The notes: generated by a model not told the origin, from the letters alone. 64,000 nucleotides of DNA from Coriobacteriales bacterium (GCA_031282405.1 JAITDU010000045.1:62001-126000); one strand, 5' to 3'. Numbered from the stretch's first letter, positions 50,158-60,981 are shown. Made by a program: numbers and translations.

Positions 50158-51280
50158 CGATACCGTACACCCCCTTGTCTTCATCGCGGACCAAATAACC
50201 GTTCTCCAACGCAACGACCCGCTTGCGCATCGAATCGACCATCTCGCGATCGTGGGTGGCCACCACTATTGTTGTACCTGTGCGATTAATGCGGTCAAGC
50301 AGGCGCATGATGCCCAGCGATGTTTGAGGGTCAAGATTGCCCGTAGGTTCGTCGCATATCAGCATGGGCGGTCGGTTGACAATAGCTCGAGCAATAGAAA
50401 CCCGTTGCTGTTCACCACCCGAGAGCTGGTCGGGATATTTAGTCGTTTTATCCTCCAGGCCCACAAGTCGTAACACTTCGGGTACCTGCGTACGAATGAT
50501 ATGTTTGGACTTACCGATAACCTCCAAGGCAAAGGCTACATTTTGAAAGGCTGTTTTATTGGGCAGAAGCTTAAAATCCTGAAATACGCAGCCGATGTTG
50601 CGTCTGAGATAAGGTACCCGCCAGCGACGGATGGTCGATAAGTCCTCGCCAGCAACGACCAATCGCCCGGAGGACGTCACGAATTCATGATTGATCAGGC
50701 GAATGAAGGTGGATTTACCCGAACCGGAATGCCCGACTAAAAATACGAATTCACCTGAGGAGATAGTCATCGATATATTGTTCAGCGCCGGCTTATCCGG
50801 CTGGGCCGCGTAGACCTTGCTCACTCGATCGAACAAAATCACCGGCCGGGCATTAGCGACCAGTCCCTGGGGACGGGCGGTTTGAGTATGTGCAGTCTGT
50901 TGGGCAGTCACCTGGTTTGGAACAGGTGCCACCTGTGGGATCGAGCCTGTGCTGTAAGGAGCGGGAGAAACCTGCGGAATCGAACCTGTGTTCTGCGGGG
51001 AGACCTGTGGGATCGAGCCTGTGTTCTGCGGAGAGACCTGTGGGATCGAACCTGTCTGCCCTATCGAATTGCCGACGACCGGCAAAGCTCCGAACTGTGG
51101 CGCAGCTCCAACACTTTGCACGCGAGCATGAGCAGGGTCGGTAGTCGAATCGTAGGACTGTGTAAGCTGTGGGTCTATCGGGGTCTTCTCTGTATCAGGA
51201 GATGTTGGAGGATATCCCAAGCCAAGAGTGGTCTGTGCAGGCACAGGCACAGAGCCATCTGGCACTTTTGTCTCATCCAC
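50150..51280 (-). CDS. ftsE: Cell division ATP-binding protein FtsE with repeat-containing N-terminal extension
   Basis: [47 protein letters not shown]; about 145-aa N-terminal extension in frame. Confidence 0.93.
   Translation of the reverse strand: MDETKVPDGSVPVPAQTTLGLGYPPTSPDTEKTPIDPQLTQSYDSTTDPAHARVQSVGAAPQFGALPVVGNSIGQTGSIPQVSPQNTGSIPQVSPQNTGSIPQVSPAPYSTGSIPQVAPVPNQVTAQQTAHTQTARPQGLVANARPVILFDRVSKVYAAQPDKPALNNISMTISSGEFVFLVGHSGSGKSTFIRLINHEFVTSSGRLVVAGEDLSTIRRWRVPYLRRNIGCVFQDFKLLPNKTAFQNVAFALEVIGKSKHIIRTQVPEVLRLVGLEDKTTKYPDQLSGGEQQRVSIARAIVNRPPMLICDEPTGNLDPQTSLGIMRLLDRINRTGTTIVVATHDREMVDSMRKRVVALENGYLVRDEDKGVYGIDA
50927..51055 (-). repeat. Tandem repeats encoding [11 protein letters not shown] in ftsE
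   Basis: Four TGSIPQV copies; first three spaced by 33 bp, last diverged. Confidence 0.9.
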
Positions 51281-51376
51281 TTCTACTCCGTTCGTTTATG
51301 TCGCAATTAGGGCTGGAGTTATTGCACGAATCGCTCGAATCTAAGCAAAAAGCTCATCTGAGCAAATTCATTGCGA

Positions 51377-52309
51377 CTAGTTTACCACAACATCATAGAT
51401 AGATCGGGCGTCCAGCCGGAATTTTGCAAACAGTTCGTCAATTTGTCCTGAGGTTCCAAAGCAATCCGCAACACCGATAAAGCGTTGTCCGCGACGGGCT
51501 ATACCCGGGTGGGCGGCCAGCAATTCGGCAACAGCCGCACCCAGACCGCCGATAATCGAGTGTTCCTCGCAACTCACTGCCCAACCGGTCTTTGAGACAC
51601 TGTCCAAAATCGTCTCGTCATCTAACGGCTTAAGAGAAAACGCGTCTATAACTTCGGCAGAAACGCCTGCACCTTCCAACATTTCTGCAGCAGCCAATGC
51701 CTGTTCCACTTCTGCACCGCAGGCTATTAGGCTAACGTCATTGCCTGAACGCAAGACGTTTGCCCTACCGAGACGCACAGAACTGCGGTCGCTGTAAACC
51801 GGCCCTGTGGCCGCCCTGCCCAGACGCACATAGAAGGGGCCCGAGGTATGCGCCGCAATATGCAGCGCCGCAGATGCCGCCACGTAGTCGGCCGGCACGA
51901 GCACGCGCATATTAGGCAACACGCGCATCAGGGCAATGTCTTCGAGCATTTGATGCGAGCCACCATCGGCGCCAACGCTGATACCGGCATGCGAGGGCGC
52001 TACCTTCACATCAAGCTGCGCATAGCAGACGGTATTACGTATCTGATCATAAGCCCGCCCTGTACCAAACACCGCGAACGAACCACTGAAGGCTATCTTG
52101 CCACTCAGGGCCAATCCAGCGGCAACCCCTATCATATTCTGCTCGGCAACGCCCACGTTGAACAGACGCTCCGGATAGCTTTTGCCTAACACAGCAGTGG
52201 TGGTAGAACCAGACAGATCAGCGTCAACAGCAACAACATCCAGACCTTCTTGCACCAGCTCTACGAGTGTAGGTCCATAGGCAGCTCGTGTAGCCCGCTT
52301 CTCAGACAT
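51377..52309 (-). CDS. Transketolase, C-terminal subunit
   Basis: DLSGSTTTAVLGKSYPERLFNVGVAEQNMIGVAAGLAL; start MSEKRATRAAYG overlapping the N-subunit stop. Confidence 0.94.
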   Translation of the reverse strand: MSEKRATRAAYGPTLVELVQEGLDVVAVDADLSGSTTTAVLGKSYPERLFNVGVAEQNMIGVAAGLALSGKIAFSGSFAVFGTGRAYDQIRNTVCYAQLDVKVAPSHAGISVGADGGSHQMLEDIALMRVLPNMRVLVPADYVAASAALHIAAHTSGPFYVRLGRAATGPVYSDRSSVRLGRANVLRSGNDVSLIACGAEVEQALAAAEMLEGAGVSAEVIDAFSLKPLDDETILDSVSKTGWAVSCEEHSIIGGLGAAVAELLAAHPGIARRGQRFIGVADCFGTSGQIDELFAKFRLDARSIYDVVVN

Positions 52310-53315
52310 TGTCACCCTTTGACCCCGTTGGCTGTATTTCGGTGGCTCCCAACTCTGCCAGCGCGACCGCACATTGCTGTCGATCGGCAGCCCTACCATG
52401 CCAGGCGCAGCTATTCTCCATAAAACTCACACCCTTACCTTTGACCGTTTTTGCCACAACGACGCTCGGGCCCTGTTCAAAGGAGATGGCCTCGGCGAGA
52501 GCTCGACTGATATCATGGGGATCGTGACCGTCACAGCTCACCGCATGCCACCCAAAAGCCGCGAATTTGGCCATTATCGAATGTGGGTTGCAGATGTCGC
52601 GGATAGCGCCGTCTATCTGTAATTCGTTGTTATCGACGATGGCGACAAGCCGACTCAAGCGTCTGTGGGCGGCATACATAGCAGCCTCCCAGATTTGGCC
52701 CTCCTGGAGTTCGCCGTCACCCAGTAGGACAAATACACGTACGGACGATCCAATCGGCTGTTCAGATGTGGCAGTATCCGCACTTACTGTGCCATCCATA
52801 CACGCGGCATTGCTCGTACCTACAGCACTGTCATCATCTACGGCGCGATCCATATCCGAAGCGTTACCTGCACTCCCGGCACTGCCGGCACCCGACATAT
52901 CAAGTCCCAGGGCCAAACCCACCGCAATGGACAGTCCTTGTCCCAAAGAACCCGTCGATACTTCTACACCGGGCAACTTGCGCATATCCGGATGCCCTTG
53001 CAAGCGAGAACCCAGCTGGCGCAATGTCACGAGCTCTGTCGGAGGGATATAACCGATCTCGGCAAAGGTGGCATAGAGTACAGGTGCCGCATGCCCTTTG
53101 CTGAGAATGAAGCGGTCACGTCCGGGCCAGAGCGGATCCATGGGGTCGTAGTGCAAGTGTCCACCAAAAAATAGCGTGGCCATGATATCGACAGCAGAAA
53201 GCGAGCCACCCGGATGTCCACTGCCCGCCGCGGTGGTCATGCGCAGGATTGAGCGGCGCAGTCGGGCCGCTCTTGTCGCTATGTCAATGCTGTCGATGTT
53301 CAGGGCTTCTTTCAT
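52302..53315 (-). CDS. Transketolase, N-terminal (TPP-binding) subunit with low-complexity insert
   Basis: AAGSGHPGGSLSAVDIMATLFF, LSKGHAAPVLYA, LLGDGELQEGQIWEA. Confidence 0.95.
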   Translation of the reverse strand: MKEALNIDSIDIATRAARLRRSILRMTTAAGSGHPGGSLSAVDIMATLFFGGHLHYDPMDPLWPGRDRFILSKGHAAPVLYATFAEIGYIPPTELVTLRQLGSRLQGHPDMRKLPGVEVSTGSLGQGLSIAVGLALGLDMSGAGSAGSAGNASDMDRAVDDDSAVGTSNAACMDGTVSADTATSEQPIGSSVRVFVLLGDGELQEGQIWEAAMYAAHRRLSRLVAIVDNNELQIDGAIRDICNPHSIMAKFAAFGWHAVSCDGHDPHDISRALAEAISFEQGPSVVVAKTVKGKGVSFMENSCAWHGRAADRQQCAVALAELGATEIQPTGSKGDNV

Positions 53316-53325
53316 GTGGTTAAAC

Positions 53326-54540
53326 TCAATTCGCCATGTCCGACTCCGGAGCCTGTGCCTGACGTGACCCCTTGGATTGTGCCTGAGGTAAACCCTGGGG
53401 TTGTCCTGCGCCCACTTTCCAACGATGGTACGCGATGACGAAGCGGTCCAGGTCGCCCTCTTCTAATACGGCATCTACATTGCCGGTCTCGACATTACTG
53501 CGCACATCTTTAATCTGACGATACGGATACAGCACATAGTTGCGTATTTGGTTTCCCCAGGAGGCTTCGGCCTTGCTGCCGCGCAGTTTGGCTAATTCCT
53601 CCTCACGTTTGGCTTTTTCCAGTTCGTACAGTCGCGAGCGCAAGATACGCATCGCCGATTCACGGTTTTGTATCTGCGATTTTTCATTCTGACAGCTCAC
53701 TACGGTACCCGTGGGCAGATGTGTGATGCGCACCGCAGAATCTGTAGTGTTTACACTCTGGCCGCCGGGTCCACTGGAACGAAAGACATCCACGCGAATA
53801 TCCTCATCTTTGATGTCGACTGCGATGTCATCGGGCAATACCGGGAGAACCTCAACGCCGGCAAAAGTCGTCTGCCTGCGCTTTTTATCATCTGTGGGGG
53901 AAATACGCACAAGGCGATGAGTGCCCTGTTCAGCTTTAAGCATACCGTAGGCATTGTATCCAGAGACGATAAACGTGGCGCTGTCGATGCCGATAACCTC
54001 GCCGGTAGGAGCATCGAGCACTTCGACATCCCAACCTCGACGAGCGGCATAGCGAAGATACATCTTGAACAGCATCTCTGCCCAGTCCTGAGCCTCCAGA
54101 CCACCTTGGCCGGGATTGATAGAGACAATAGCATCGCCGTGATCATACTCGCCATTGAACCAGGTAGCCAATTCAATCTCGTCCAGGGCCGCTGTAATCT
54201 CCTCAATCAGCCTTTGCGCTTCGCGGTCTAAGGCCGCGTCTACGATGGTTCCATCACTACTTTGCGTTTCATCACCATCACGGCTGAGATCATAAGCAGC
54301 CTGGGCATCGGCCAACAATGCAGAGCTGCGCTCAAAAGCAGCGATCTCATCGCGTAGAGCCGACACCTGACGACTTATGTGTTGAGCCGCAGCCCGGTCG
54401 TCCCAAAAATCAGGCTTACTGAACTCGGCTTCCAAGTCTTTCAGCTTTGAGCGCTTCTGATCAAGATGCAGATACGTCCGAGCCTGCTCCAGACGCTCTT
54501 GCAGTGTCAAGAGTTGTTCTTTGGTATCCTCAGTGGCCAT
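53326..54540 (-). CDS. prfB: Peptide chain release factor 2
   Basis: RSSGPGGQSVNTTDSAVRITHLPTG (GGQ); continuous frame, no programmed frameshift. Confidence 0.96.
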   Translation of the reverse strand: MATEDTKEQLLTLQERLEQARTYLHLDQKRSKLKDLEAEFSKPDFWDDRAAAQHISRQVSALRDEIAAFERSSALLADAQAAYDLSRDGDETQSSDGTIVDAALDREAQRLIEEITAALDEIELATWFNGEYDHGDAIVSINPGQGGLEAQDWAEMLFKMYLRYAARRGWDVEVLDAPTGEVIGIDSATFIVSGYNAYGMLKAEQGTHRLVRISPTDDKKRRQTTFAGVEVLPVLPDDIAVDIKDEDIRVDVFRSSGPGGQSVNTTDSAVRITHLPTGTVVSCQNEKSQIQNRESAMRILRSRLYELEKAKREEELAKLRGSKAEASWGNQIRNYVLYPYRQIKDVRSNVETGNVDAVLEEGDLDRFVIAYHRWKVGAGQPQGLPQAQSKGSRQAQAPESDMAN

Positions 54541-57306
54541 CTAAACGCGCGCTCCGCAACATTTTTTATACTTCTTGCCAGAACCACAGGGGCAATCATC
54601 ATTGCGTCCAACGTTGGCAAACGGATCGCTCTTATCCTTAGTTACGGTGGCCGCCTTGCGTGGCGCTTCTTGAACCCGAGGCGCGGCAGCGCCACCCGCA
54701 CCGGCGCGGGCTGCCTGTTGTCGCTGTTGAGCCGCCGCCGCCCGTGCCTCAGAGGTGATGGAGGGAACATCCTCTGAAGGGCCCGAGTAGTTAGCACTGC
54801 GCAAAGCCGGCGTATCCTGTTCTTCGGGTACTACGATACTGATACGCAGAATCGTGCGGAGATAATCCTCATACATTACGTCGCGCAACTCGCTGAAGGC
54901 GGCAAAGGCCTCATTTTTATACTCGGTGAGGGGATCACGCTGGCCAAATGCCCTCAGGCCGATACCGGTTTTGAGGTAATCCATCTCCTGCATGTGGTTC
55001 ATCCAGCGAGTATCCATGATACGCAGCATCACCTGAGCTTCAAGTTTGCGCATCTGCTCAACACCGATACTCGCCTCTTTTTGCTTGAAAAGTTCCAGGA
55101 GATAATCGAACATTTGTTCGGCAAAGGCTGACTCGTCACCGTCGGAACCAAAACGCGCACGCGCGTCAAGGTCAGCCACACCTGTAAGCTCTTCCAGCCA
55201 CTTGTTCAGTCCATCCCAGTCCCAGTCATCCATGACGCCATCGCAGTAGAGTGCCAAATTCTTATCCAGCGTGTCGTTCATAATGCTTAACACCTGCTCA
55301 TGGATGTCCTTACCATCCAATATAGCGTTGCGCTCCTTGTAAATCGTCGCACGCTGTAGATTAAGAACATCGTCATATTCCAGCACGTGTTTACGCGAAT
55401 CGTAGTGCATGGCCTCGACCTGGCGCTGTGCGCTCTCAATGCCCTTGGCTATCATGCCACTCTCTAAAGGCATGTCCTCATCAAAACCGGTACGCTCCAT
55501 GACCGAAGCGATCCTGTCCATCCGATCACCACCGAACAGACGCATCAGATCATCTTCCAAAGAGAGATAGAACTGCGAGACGCCCGGATCGCCCTGGCGG
55601 CCCGAGCGCCCTCTGAGCTGGTTGTCGATACGTCGGGACTCGTGTCGTTCGGTGCCGATGACCGCCAAGCCCCCGGCGTTCAATACAAGTTGGTGTTCTT
55701 CGGCGGTGACAGCCCGGGCCTTCTCTCCAGCTTTTTTGCGTTCTTGTTCGGTGGCCTCTGCAGGGTCAATGCCCTCATTCACCAGGAGCTCTGTGGCAAG
55801 AAAATCAGGGCTGCCACCCAGGAGGATGTCGGTACCACGCCCGGCCATATTTGTGGCGATAGTCACCGCTCCGACACGACCCGCCTGGGCGACGATATGC
55901 GCCTCGCGCTCATGGTGTTTGGCGTTGAGTACCTCGTGAGGAATGCCTCGCATGTCTAACAGGCGCGACAGCAGCTCGGAGTTCTCGATAGACACAGTGC
56001 CGACCAGCGTAGGTTGACCGGCGTGGTGACGCGCGGCAATGTCATCGGCAACAGCCTTGTATTTTGCTTTGAGATTGCGATAGACCAAATCGATGCGATC
56101 GTCGCGGATGACGGTCTTATTGGGAGGTATGGCCATGACGGCCAGCTTGTAGATCTGTCTGAACTCGGCGTCCTCGGTCATCGCCGTACCGGTCATGCCG
56201 CTGAGCTTCTCATAGAGCCTGAAGTAGTTCTGCAGCGTGATTGTGGCCAAGGTCTGATTCTCTTCTTTGACCAGCACCCTTTCTTTGGCCTCCAGCGCCT
56301 GGTGCAGTCCTTCGCTGTAGCGCCTGCCCTCCATGATGCGGCCTGTGAACTCGTCGACGATCTTAACCTCGCCGTCAATAACCACATAGTCAACATCTTT
56401 CTTGAACAGAAATTGTGCCTTGAGTGCCTGCTGCAGATGGTTAACCAGCATACCCGAGGGGTCAGCGTACAAATCAGGAATGGCCAGTAGGGTCTCCATC
56501 TTGTGCAGGCCGGCCTCGGTCGCGAATATCGTGCGCTTGGCCTCGTCCATCTCAAAATCAACCGCAGGGCGTAAGTTGGCAATAGCCCGAGCAAATTTAT
56601 TATAGGTGTCTGCTGCCCTTGTGCCGATACCGCTGATGATCAGCGGGGTGCGCGCCTCGTCAATAAGGATAGAGTCAACCTCGTCAACAATCGCAAAAGC
56701 GTGCCCGTTTTGTACGCGATCTTCAGCACGCATGACCATGTTATCTCTCAGATAGTCAAAGCCAAATTCGGAGTTGGTGCCATAGGTAATGTCGGCCGCA
56801 TACGCCGGGTGCTTGGCGGTGGGTTTCATACCATTTTGCAAAAGCCCCACTTCCATGCCTAAGAAACGATAGATACGGCCCATCCATTCGCTGTCGCGCT
56901 TGGCCAGATAGTCGTTAACGGTCACTATATGCACGCCGGTACCGGCAATGGCATTGAGATAGCCCGCCAGTGTGGACACCAGCGTCTTGCCCTCGCCGGT
57001 CTTCATCTCGGCGATCTGTCCAGCATGGAGAGCCATGCCACCAATCAGCTGCACGTCAAAATGGCGCATTCCCAGCGTACGGATTGAGGCTTCGCGTACG
57101 GTGGCAAAGGCTTCGGGGAGAATATCGTCGAACACAGCGCCGTTAGCATGGCGTTCTCTAAAGCGCACCGTTCGTTCGGCCAGCTGCGCGTCGTCAAGTG
57201 TTTGGGTTTCGCTCTCAAGGGCGTTAATACGCTCAACGATGGCCGTGAACTGCTTGAGTTGTTTGTCCTCGCCGGAGCGGAGTATCTTTGAAAGGAAACC
57301 TGCCAT
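54541..57306 (-). CDS. secA: Preprotein translocase SecA
   Basis: AEMKTGEGKTLVSTLAGYLNA, TNMAGRGTDILLGG, C-terminal SEC-C CPCGSGKKYKKCCG. Confidence 0.98.
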   Translation of the reverse strand: MAGFLSKILRSGEDKQLKQFTAIVERINALESETQTLDDAQLAERTVRFRERHANGAVFDDILPEAFATVREASIRTLGMRHFDVQLIGGMALHAGQIAEMKTGEGKTLVSTLAGYLNAIAGTGVHIVTVNDYLAKRDSEWMGRIYRFLGMEVGLLQNGMKPTAKHPAYAADITYGTNSEFGFDYLRDNMVMRAEDRVQNGHAFAIVDEVDSILIDEARTPLIISGIGTRAADTYNKFARAIANLRPAVDFEMDEAKRTIFATEAGLHKMETLLAIPDLYADPSGMLVNHLQQALKAQFLFKKDVDYVVIDGEVKIVDEFTGRIMEGRRYSEGLHQALEAKERVLVKEENQTLATITLQNYFRLYEKLSGMTGTAMTEDAEFRQIYKLAVMAIPPNKTVIRDDRIDLVYRNLKAKYKAVADDIAARHHAGQPTLVGTVSIENSELLSRLLDMRGIPHEVLNAKHHEREAHIVAQAGRVGAVTIATNMAGRGTDILLGGSPDFLATELLVNEGIDPAEATEQERKKAGEKARAVTAEEHQLVLNAGGLAVIGTERHESRRIDNQLRGRSGRQGDPGVSQFYLSLEDDLMRLFGGDRMDRIASVMERTGFDEDMPLESGMIAKGIESAQRQVEAMHYDSRKHVLEYDDVLNLQRATIYKERNAILDGKDIHEQVLSIMNDTLDKNLALYCDGVMDDWDWDGLNKWLEELTGVADLDARARFGSDGDESAFAEQMFDYLLELFKQKEASIGVEQMRKLEAQVMLRIMDTRWMNHMQEMDYLKTGIGLRAFGQRDPLTEYKNEAFAAFSELRDVMYEDYLRTILRISIVVPEEQDTPALRSANYSGPSEDVPSITSEARAAAAQQRQQAARAGAGGAAAPRVQEAPRKAATVTKDKSDPFANVGRNDDCPCGSGKKYKKCCGARV

Positions 57307-57456
57307 CGTCTGCTCTCTGTTGTCGGGTCTGCTCTGGCCGGGCTTTTTTCGTGGTTGACCGGCTTGCAAGGGGCTTATGACAAGAGCCCTTCGTAGATTG
57401 TACAACAAGCCGGGCGTACTGACGAGGACGAAGCGGTTCGTAAGACTATTGTCACA

Positions 57457-57945
57457 TTAAAGCGCAGTCAGCTTGGTCTCCAGGGCGCGCTGTACACGAG
57501 GTGTTACCCAATCCGATATATTGCCATTTAAAATAGCAATTTCTTTGACCATGGAAGAAGACAAATACATATATTGAGGCGTGGCCATGATGAACACGGT
57601 CTCCAACTCAGGGTTAAGATGATAGTTGAGCGAAGCCTGCTGGAACTCGGATTCAAAATCCGTAACTGCCCTCAGTCCTTTGACAATAGCATTGGCTTTG
57701 ACCTCGCTGGCAAAATCTACGAGCAGTTTGCTAAACGGCACAACTTCCACATTGGGTAAATGCGCTACACCGTCTGCTACAAAGGCCACGCGTTCTGCCA
57801 CCGTAAACAAGGGCCCTGAGCCCTTCTGGGCAGAAGCGGCGACCCCAACGATGATGTGCGTGAATATCTGAGCAGAGCGCTCAATGACATCAATGTGTCC
57901 CAGGGTGATGGGATCATAGGTACCGGGGACAAGAGCTACAGACAT
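57457..57945 (-). CDS. coaD: Phosphopantetheine adenylyltransferase
   Basis: ALVPGTYDPITLGHIDVIERSA; YMYLSSSMVKEIA. Confidence 0.96.
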   Translation of the reverse strand: MSVALVPGTYDPITLGHIDVIERSAQIFTHIIVGVAASAQKGSGPLFTVAERVAFVADGVAHLPNVEVVPFSKLLVDFASEVKANAIVKGLRAVTDFESEFQQASLNYHLNPELETVFIMATPQYMYLSSSMVKEIAILNGNISDWVTPRVQRALETKLTAL

Positions 57946-57987
57946 ATCATTCTCCCTTGCTGGTCGTTACCACGAAAAGCACCATTT

Positions 57988-58590
57988 TTATCGGCACTGA
58001 TAATAGTCGATACCGATCGTACCGTATGTTTTGCGTAAAACCAAGCGCAATGCCAGCGGCGTGCAGGCCCTGGCCAGGACAAAACCGTCCATATCCTCGG
58101 TTTGCCGGGCACGGTGCTCCAGGCTCACGAGGGTCTGACTGCGCACAAAACCAGAGCGTCCCAGCGTTGCCATCAGGCCTTTGATACGCTCTAATCCCAG
58201 ATCGTAGGGTGGATCCAAAACCACGATATCAAAAGGTACGATACCTTTCAAGCCACTCAGCAGCTGGGGAGAAAGGCTGTCTACACGAAGAACCTGGGCC
58301 TGTGGCTCATCCATGCCAAGCGCGGAGATATTATGAGAGAGCACGGCTTGAACCTGAGCATCTCTTTCGCAAAACACGCACTGGGCAGCGCCACGCGACA
58401 GCAGTTCCAGCCCTAATGCGCCACTACCGGCAAAGGCATCGAGCACCTTTGTGCCCGTGAGACCACTGGCACAAAGGCTCCAAAGGCTGGATGCCCAGGC
58501 TTCTTTGACCCTGTCTGTCGTCGGTCTGGTCTTGTTGCCCGGTACTGTTTCCAGTACGCGACCTTTGAAGGTACCGGCAATTATCCTCAT
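57988..58590 (-). CDS. rsmD: 16S rRNA (guanine966-N2)-methyltransferase
   Basis: MRIIAGTFKGRVLETVPGNKTRPTTDRVKEA; VLDAFAGSGALGLELLSRG; DPPY. Confidence 0.95.
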   Translation of the reverse strand: MRIIAGTFKGRVLETVPGNKTRPTTDRVKEAWASSLWSLCASGLTGTKVLDAFAGSGALGLELLSRGAAQCVFCERDAQVQAVLSHNISALGMDEPQAQVLRVDSLSPQLLSGLKGIVPFDIVVLDPPYDLGLERIKGLMATLGRSGFVRSQTLVSLEHRARQTEDMDGFVLARACTPLALRLVLRKTYGTIGIDYYQCR

Positions 58591-60950
58591 GTGTTTTCCT
58601 GCTTCGTCGACGGCACCGTTTCGTCGTTATTTTCGACTTTGGCACTGGGATAGATTGTCTCTAGCTCATAGCGCAGGTGTTGATGATCGTACTGTTCCAG
58701 CGACGCGTCTGTCTCCAGCAGCGCTACCACGTCGTCATGGGCCTGGCTTATCAGTTCGCTGTCTCTGATTACATTGACCAGGCTCAACCGTCCTTTTCCA
58801 TGTTGGCGAACTCCGGTGATATCGCCCTCACGCCTGAGCTTCAGGTCCAACTCGGCCAACTTGAGCCCATCTGTGGTCTGCTCCAGCAGTTTCAAACGTT
58901 CCAGGGCCGTCTCAGTGCGTGAATAAGTACTGAGGAAGACCTCGCCGGGGGCTTTACCCCTGCCGACCCGTCCGCGCAGTTGATGTAGTTGCGCCAGCCC
59001 AAACCTGTCGGCATCCTCAATGAGCATCACAGTCGCGTTGGGCACATCCACACCGACTTCAATCACGGTCGTCGAAACCAGGATATCGATACGGCCTTGG
59101 CGAAACTCCTCCATAACCTCTCTTTTCTGCTCTGGAGGCAGTTTTGAGGTGAGTAGTTCAAGTCGATAGTGAGGAAATACTCGCCGGCTCAGGTATTCTA
59201 CTTGCTCGGCGGCTGCTGCCACATGATGCTCATCATCAAAGTCAAAAAGACTGTCGATAAAATGCTCCGTATCGTCACCATCAGAAGAGGTGGCACCGCT
59301 TTCAAAATCTATACGGGTATTCTGGCCCGAGAAAACACCCCGTCGTTTTGCGACCTGTGCAGTAGATGTGGACGATGAGCCGGTTGCCTCCCCTGCCGGC
59401 TCACCCGCAACCTTCCGTTCACCTATGAGTGGACAGACAATATAGCATTGCTGAGCATTCGTCACAGCGTGACGCATTGCCTCATAGGCGACAGCTCGCT
59501 CAGATCCGTGGATAATTCGGGTGGTAATCGTGGTCGACAGCGGCCGGGAGTCCAAATAGCTGGTCTGGACATCGCCATAAGCTACCAGCGCCAACGATCG
59601 TGGGATAGGGGTAGCCGTCATGCTCAACGTATCACAGCCCGCGCTTTTTGCCACCAATCGTCTGCGCTGGTCAACGCCAAAACGCTGCTGCTCGTCGATG
59701 ACGACCAGTGACAGGCGTTTGAAGCATACATTATCCTCCAACAGTGCGTGAGTACCGAATACGACCTGGATGTCACCGGTGCTCAGACCAGTGCGTATTC
59801 GCATGCGTTCTGGGGCAGAGGTTGCGGAGGTCAAAGATGCCCATGAGATGCTCAGTTGGTCAAGCAGCCCGCCCAGACTGGCGCTAAACTGGTTGGCCAG
59901 TACCTCGGTGGGTGCCATCATGGCCGCCTGCCAACCGCTCTGTGCCGCCGCGGTCAAAGCAAAAGCCGCCACAATGGTCTTTCCGGAGCCAACATCGCCC
60001 AGCAACATCCGCTTCATCCGTTTGGGTGCTGCCATGTCAGCCAGTATCTCATCTATGGCACGTTGCTGGCTCGCCGTCAGCGTGAAAGGCAGGATGTCAT
60101 TAAGCGCAACCACAGCGCCACCGTCAATGATGTGCGAAAAACAGTCGTCCTTACGATGAGCAACGCTATCGTCGCGAGCCAGGCCCAATTGTACCCAAAA
60201 AACCTCTTCATAGGTCAGCCGCCGTAGCGCGGCCGCAAGCGACTGTTGACTATCCGGGAAATGCACCTGTCTCAAGGCAGTTTGCCGGCTTATCAACCCT
60301 CTGCGCAGGCGCAACGTAACGGGCAATGGGTCCAACGGATCACTCACCAGCTTCAGAGCCTCTATCACCAAACGCCTGATCCAGTTAGAACTGAGATCGC
60401 CGCTTGAGCGGTAGACCGGCGAGATACCCGTGGTAGGTATGTCGCTTTCTCCCGGACGGTTTTCTCTCAAGCGATTGCCAGGCGCGGTTTTCTCTCCGTT
60501 AGTCGGCGTGGCAGCGGCGACAATGGTATACAGCGGACTTGAGAGTGATTTATAACCGTTAAAATGATCCAGTTTACCGAGCAACAGCACGGTCTGTCCC
60601 ACTTGGAAGCGCTCGGCTAGCCATGGTTGGTTGAACCAGGCAGCCTTTAACAGGCCGCTGTCATCAAAGACGGAGATTTCTACAACCGTTGCACCCTTGG
60701 CAGTCCTGCGCTTTTTGACGGCATCAATACGGCCCAAAACAACCACTTTTTGGGCGATATGTGCATGAGCAATACTCGTGATATCAGAAAAGTCGTTATA
60801 GCGAAACGGATAATAATTGAGCAGACCGCGGATGTCCTCAATGCCCAGCTTGCGAAGGCTCGAGAGGCGCTTTCCAAAGACATAACGCACAGATTCGACC
60901 GGCGTATCTAAAGCAGCTGTCTGGGCCAATCGCGACTTCATCTCGACCAC
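58587..60950 (-). CDS. recG: ATP-dependent DNA helicase RecG
   Basis: LLGDVGSGKTIVAAFAL, VIDEQQRFGVDQR, TATPIPRSLAL, LHQLRGRVGRG. Confidence 0.96.
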   Translation of the reverse strand: MVEMKSRLAQTAALDTPVESVRYVFGKRLSSLRKLGIEDIRGLLNYYPFRYNDFSDITSIAHAHIAQKVVVLGRIDAVKKRRTAKGATVVEISVFDDSGLLKAAWFNQPWLAERFQVGQTVLLLGKLDHFNGYKSLSSPLYTIVAAATPTNGEKTAPGNRLRENRPGESDIPTTGISPVYRSSGDLSSNWIRRLVIEALKLVSDPLDPLPVTLRLRRGLISRQTALRQVHFPDSQQSLAAALRRLTYEEVFWVQLGLARDDSVAHRKDDCFSHIIDGGAVVALNDILPFTLTASQQRAIDEILADMAAPKRMKRMLLGDVGSGKTIVAAFALTAAAQSGWQAAMMAPTEVLANQFSASLGGLLDQLSISWASLTSATSAPERMRIRTGLSTGDIQVVFGTHALLEDNVCFKRLSLVVIDEQQRFGVDQRRRLVAKSAGCDTLSMTATPIPRSLALVAYGDVQTSYLDSRPLSTTITTRIIHGSERAVAYEAMRHAVTNAQQCYIVCPLIGERKVAGEPAGEATGSSSTSTAQVAKRRGVFSGQNTRIDFESGATSSDGDDTEHFIDSLFDFDDEHHVAAAAEQVEYLSRRVFPHYRLELLTSKLPPEQKREVMEEFRQGRIDILVSTTVIEVGVDVPNATVMLIEDADRFGLAQLHQLRGRVGRGKAPGEVFLSTYSRTETALERLKLLEQTTDGLKLAELDLKLRREGDITGVRQHGKGRLSLVNVIRDSELISQAHDDVVALLETDASLEQYDHQHLRYELETIYPSAKVENNDETVPSTKQENT

Positions 60951-60981
60951 GCTATATTCAAGCCGCCCTACCCCACCGCAC

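Noticed and set aside
50927-51055. CRISPR array
   Set aside because: Repeats are contiguous, in-frame coding repeats in ftsE with no spacers.
53326-54540. Programmed +1 frameshift in prfB
   Set aside because: The N-terminal region is one continuous frame; no in-frame TGA or slippery site seen.
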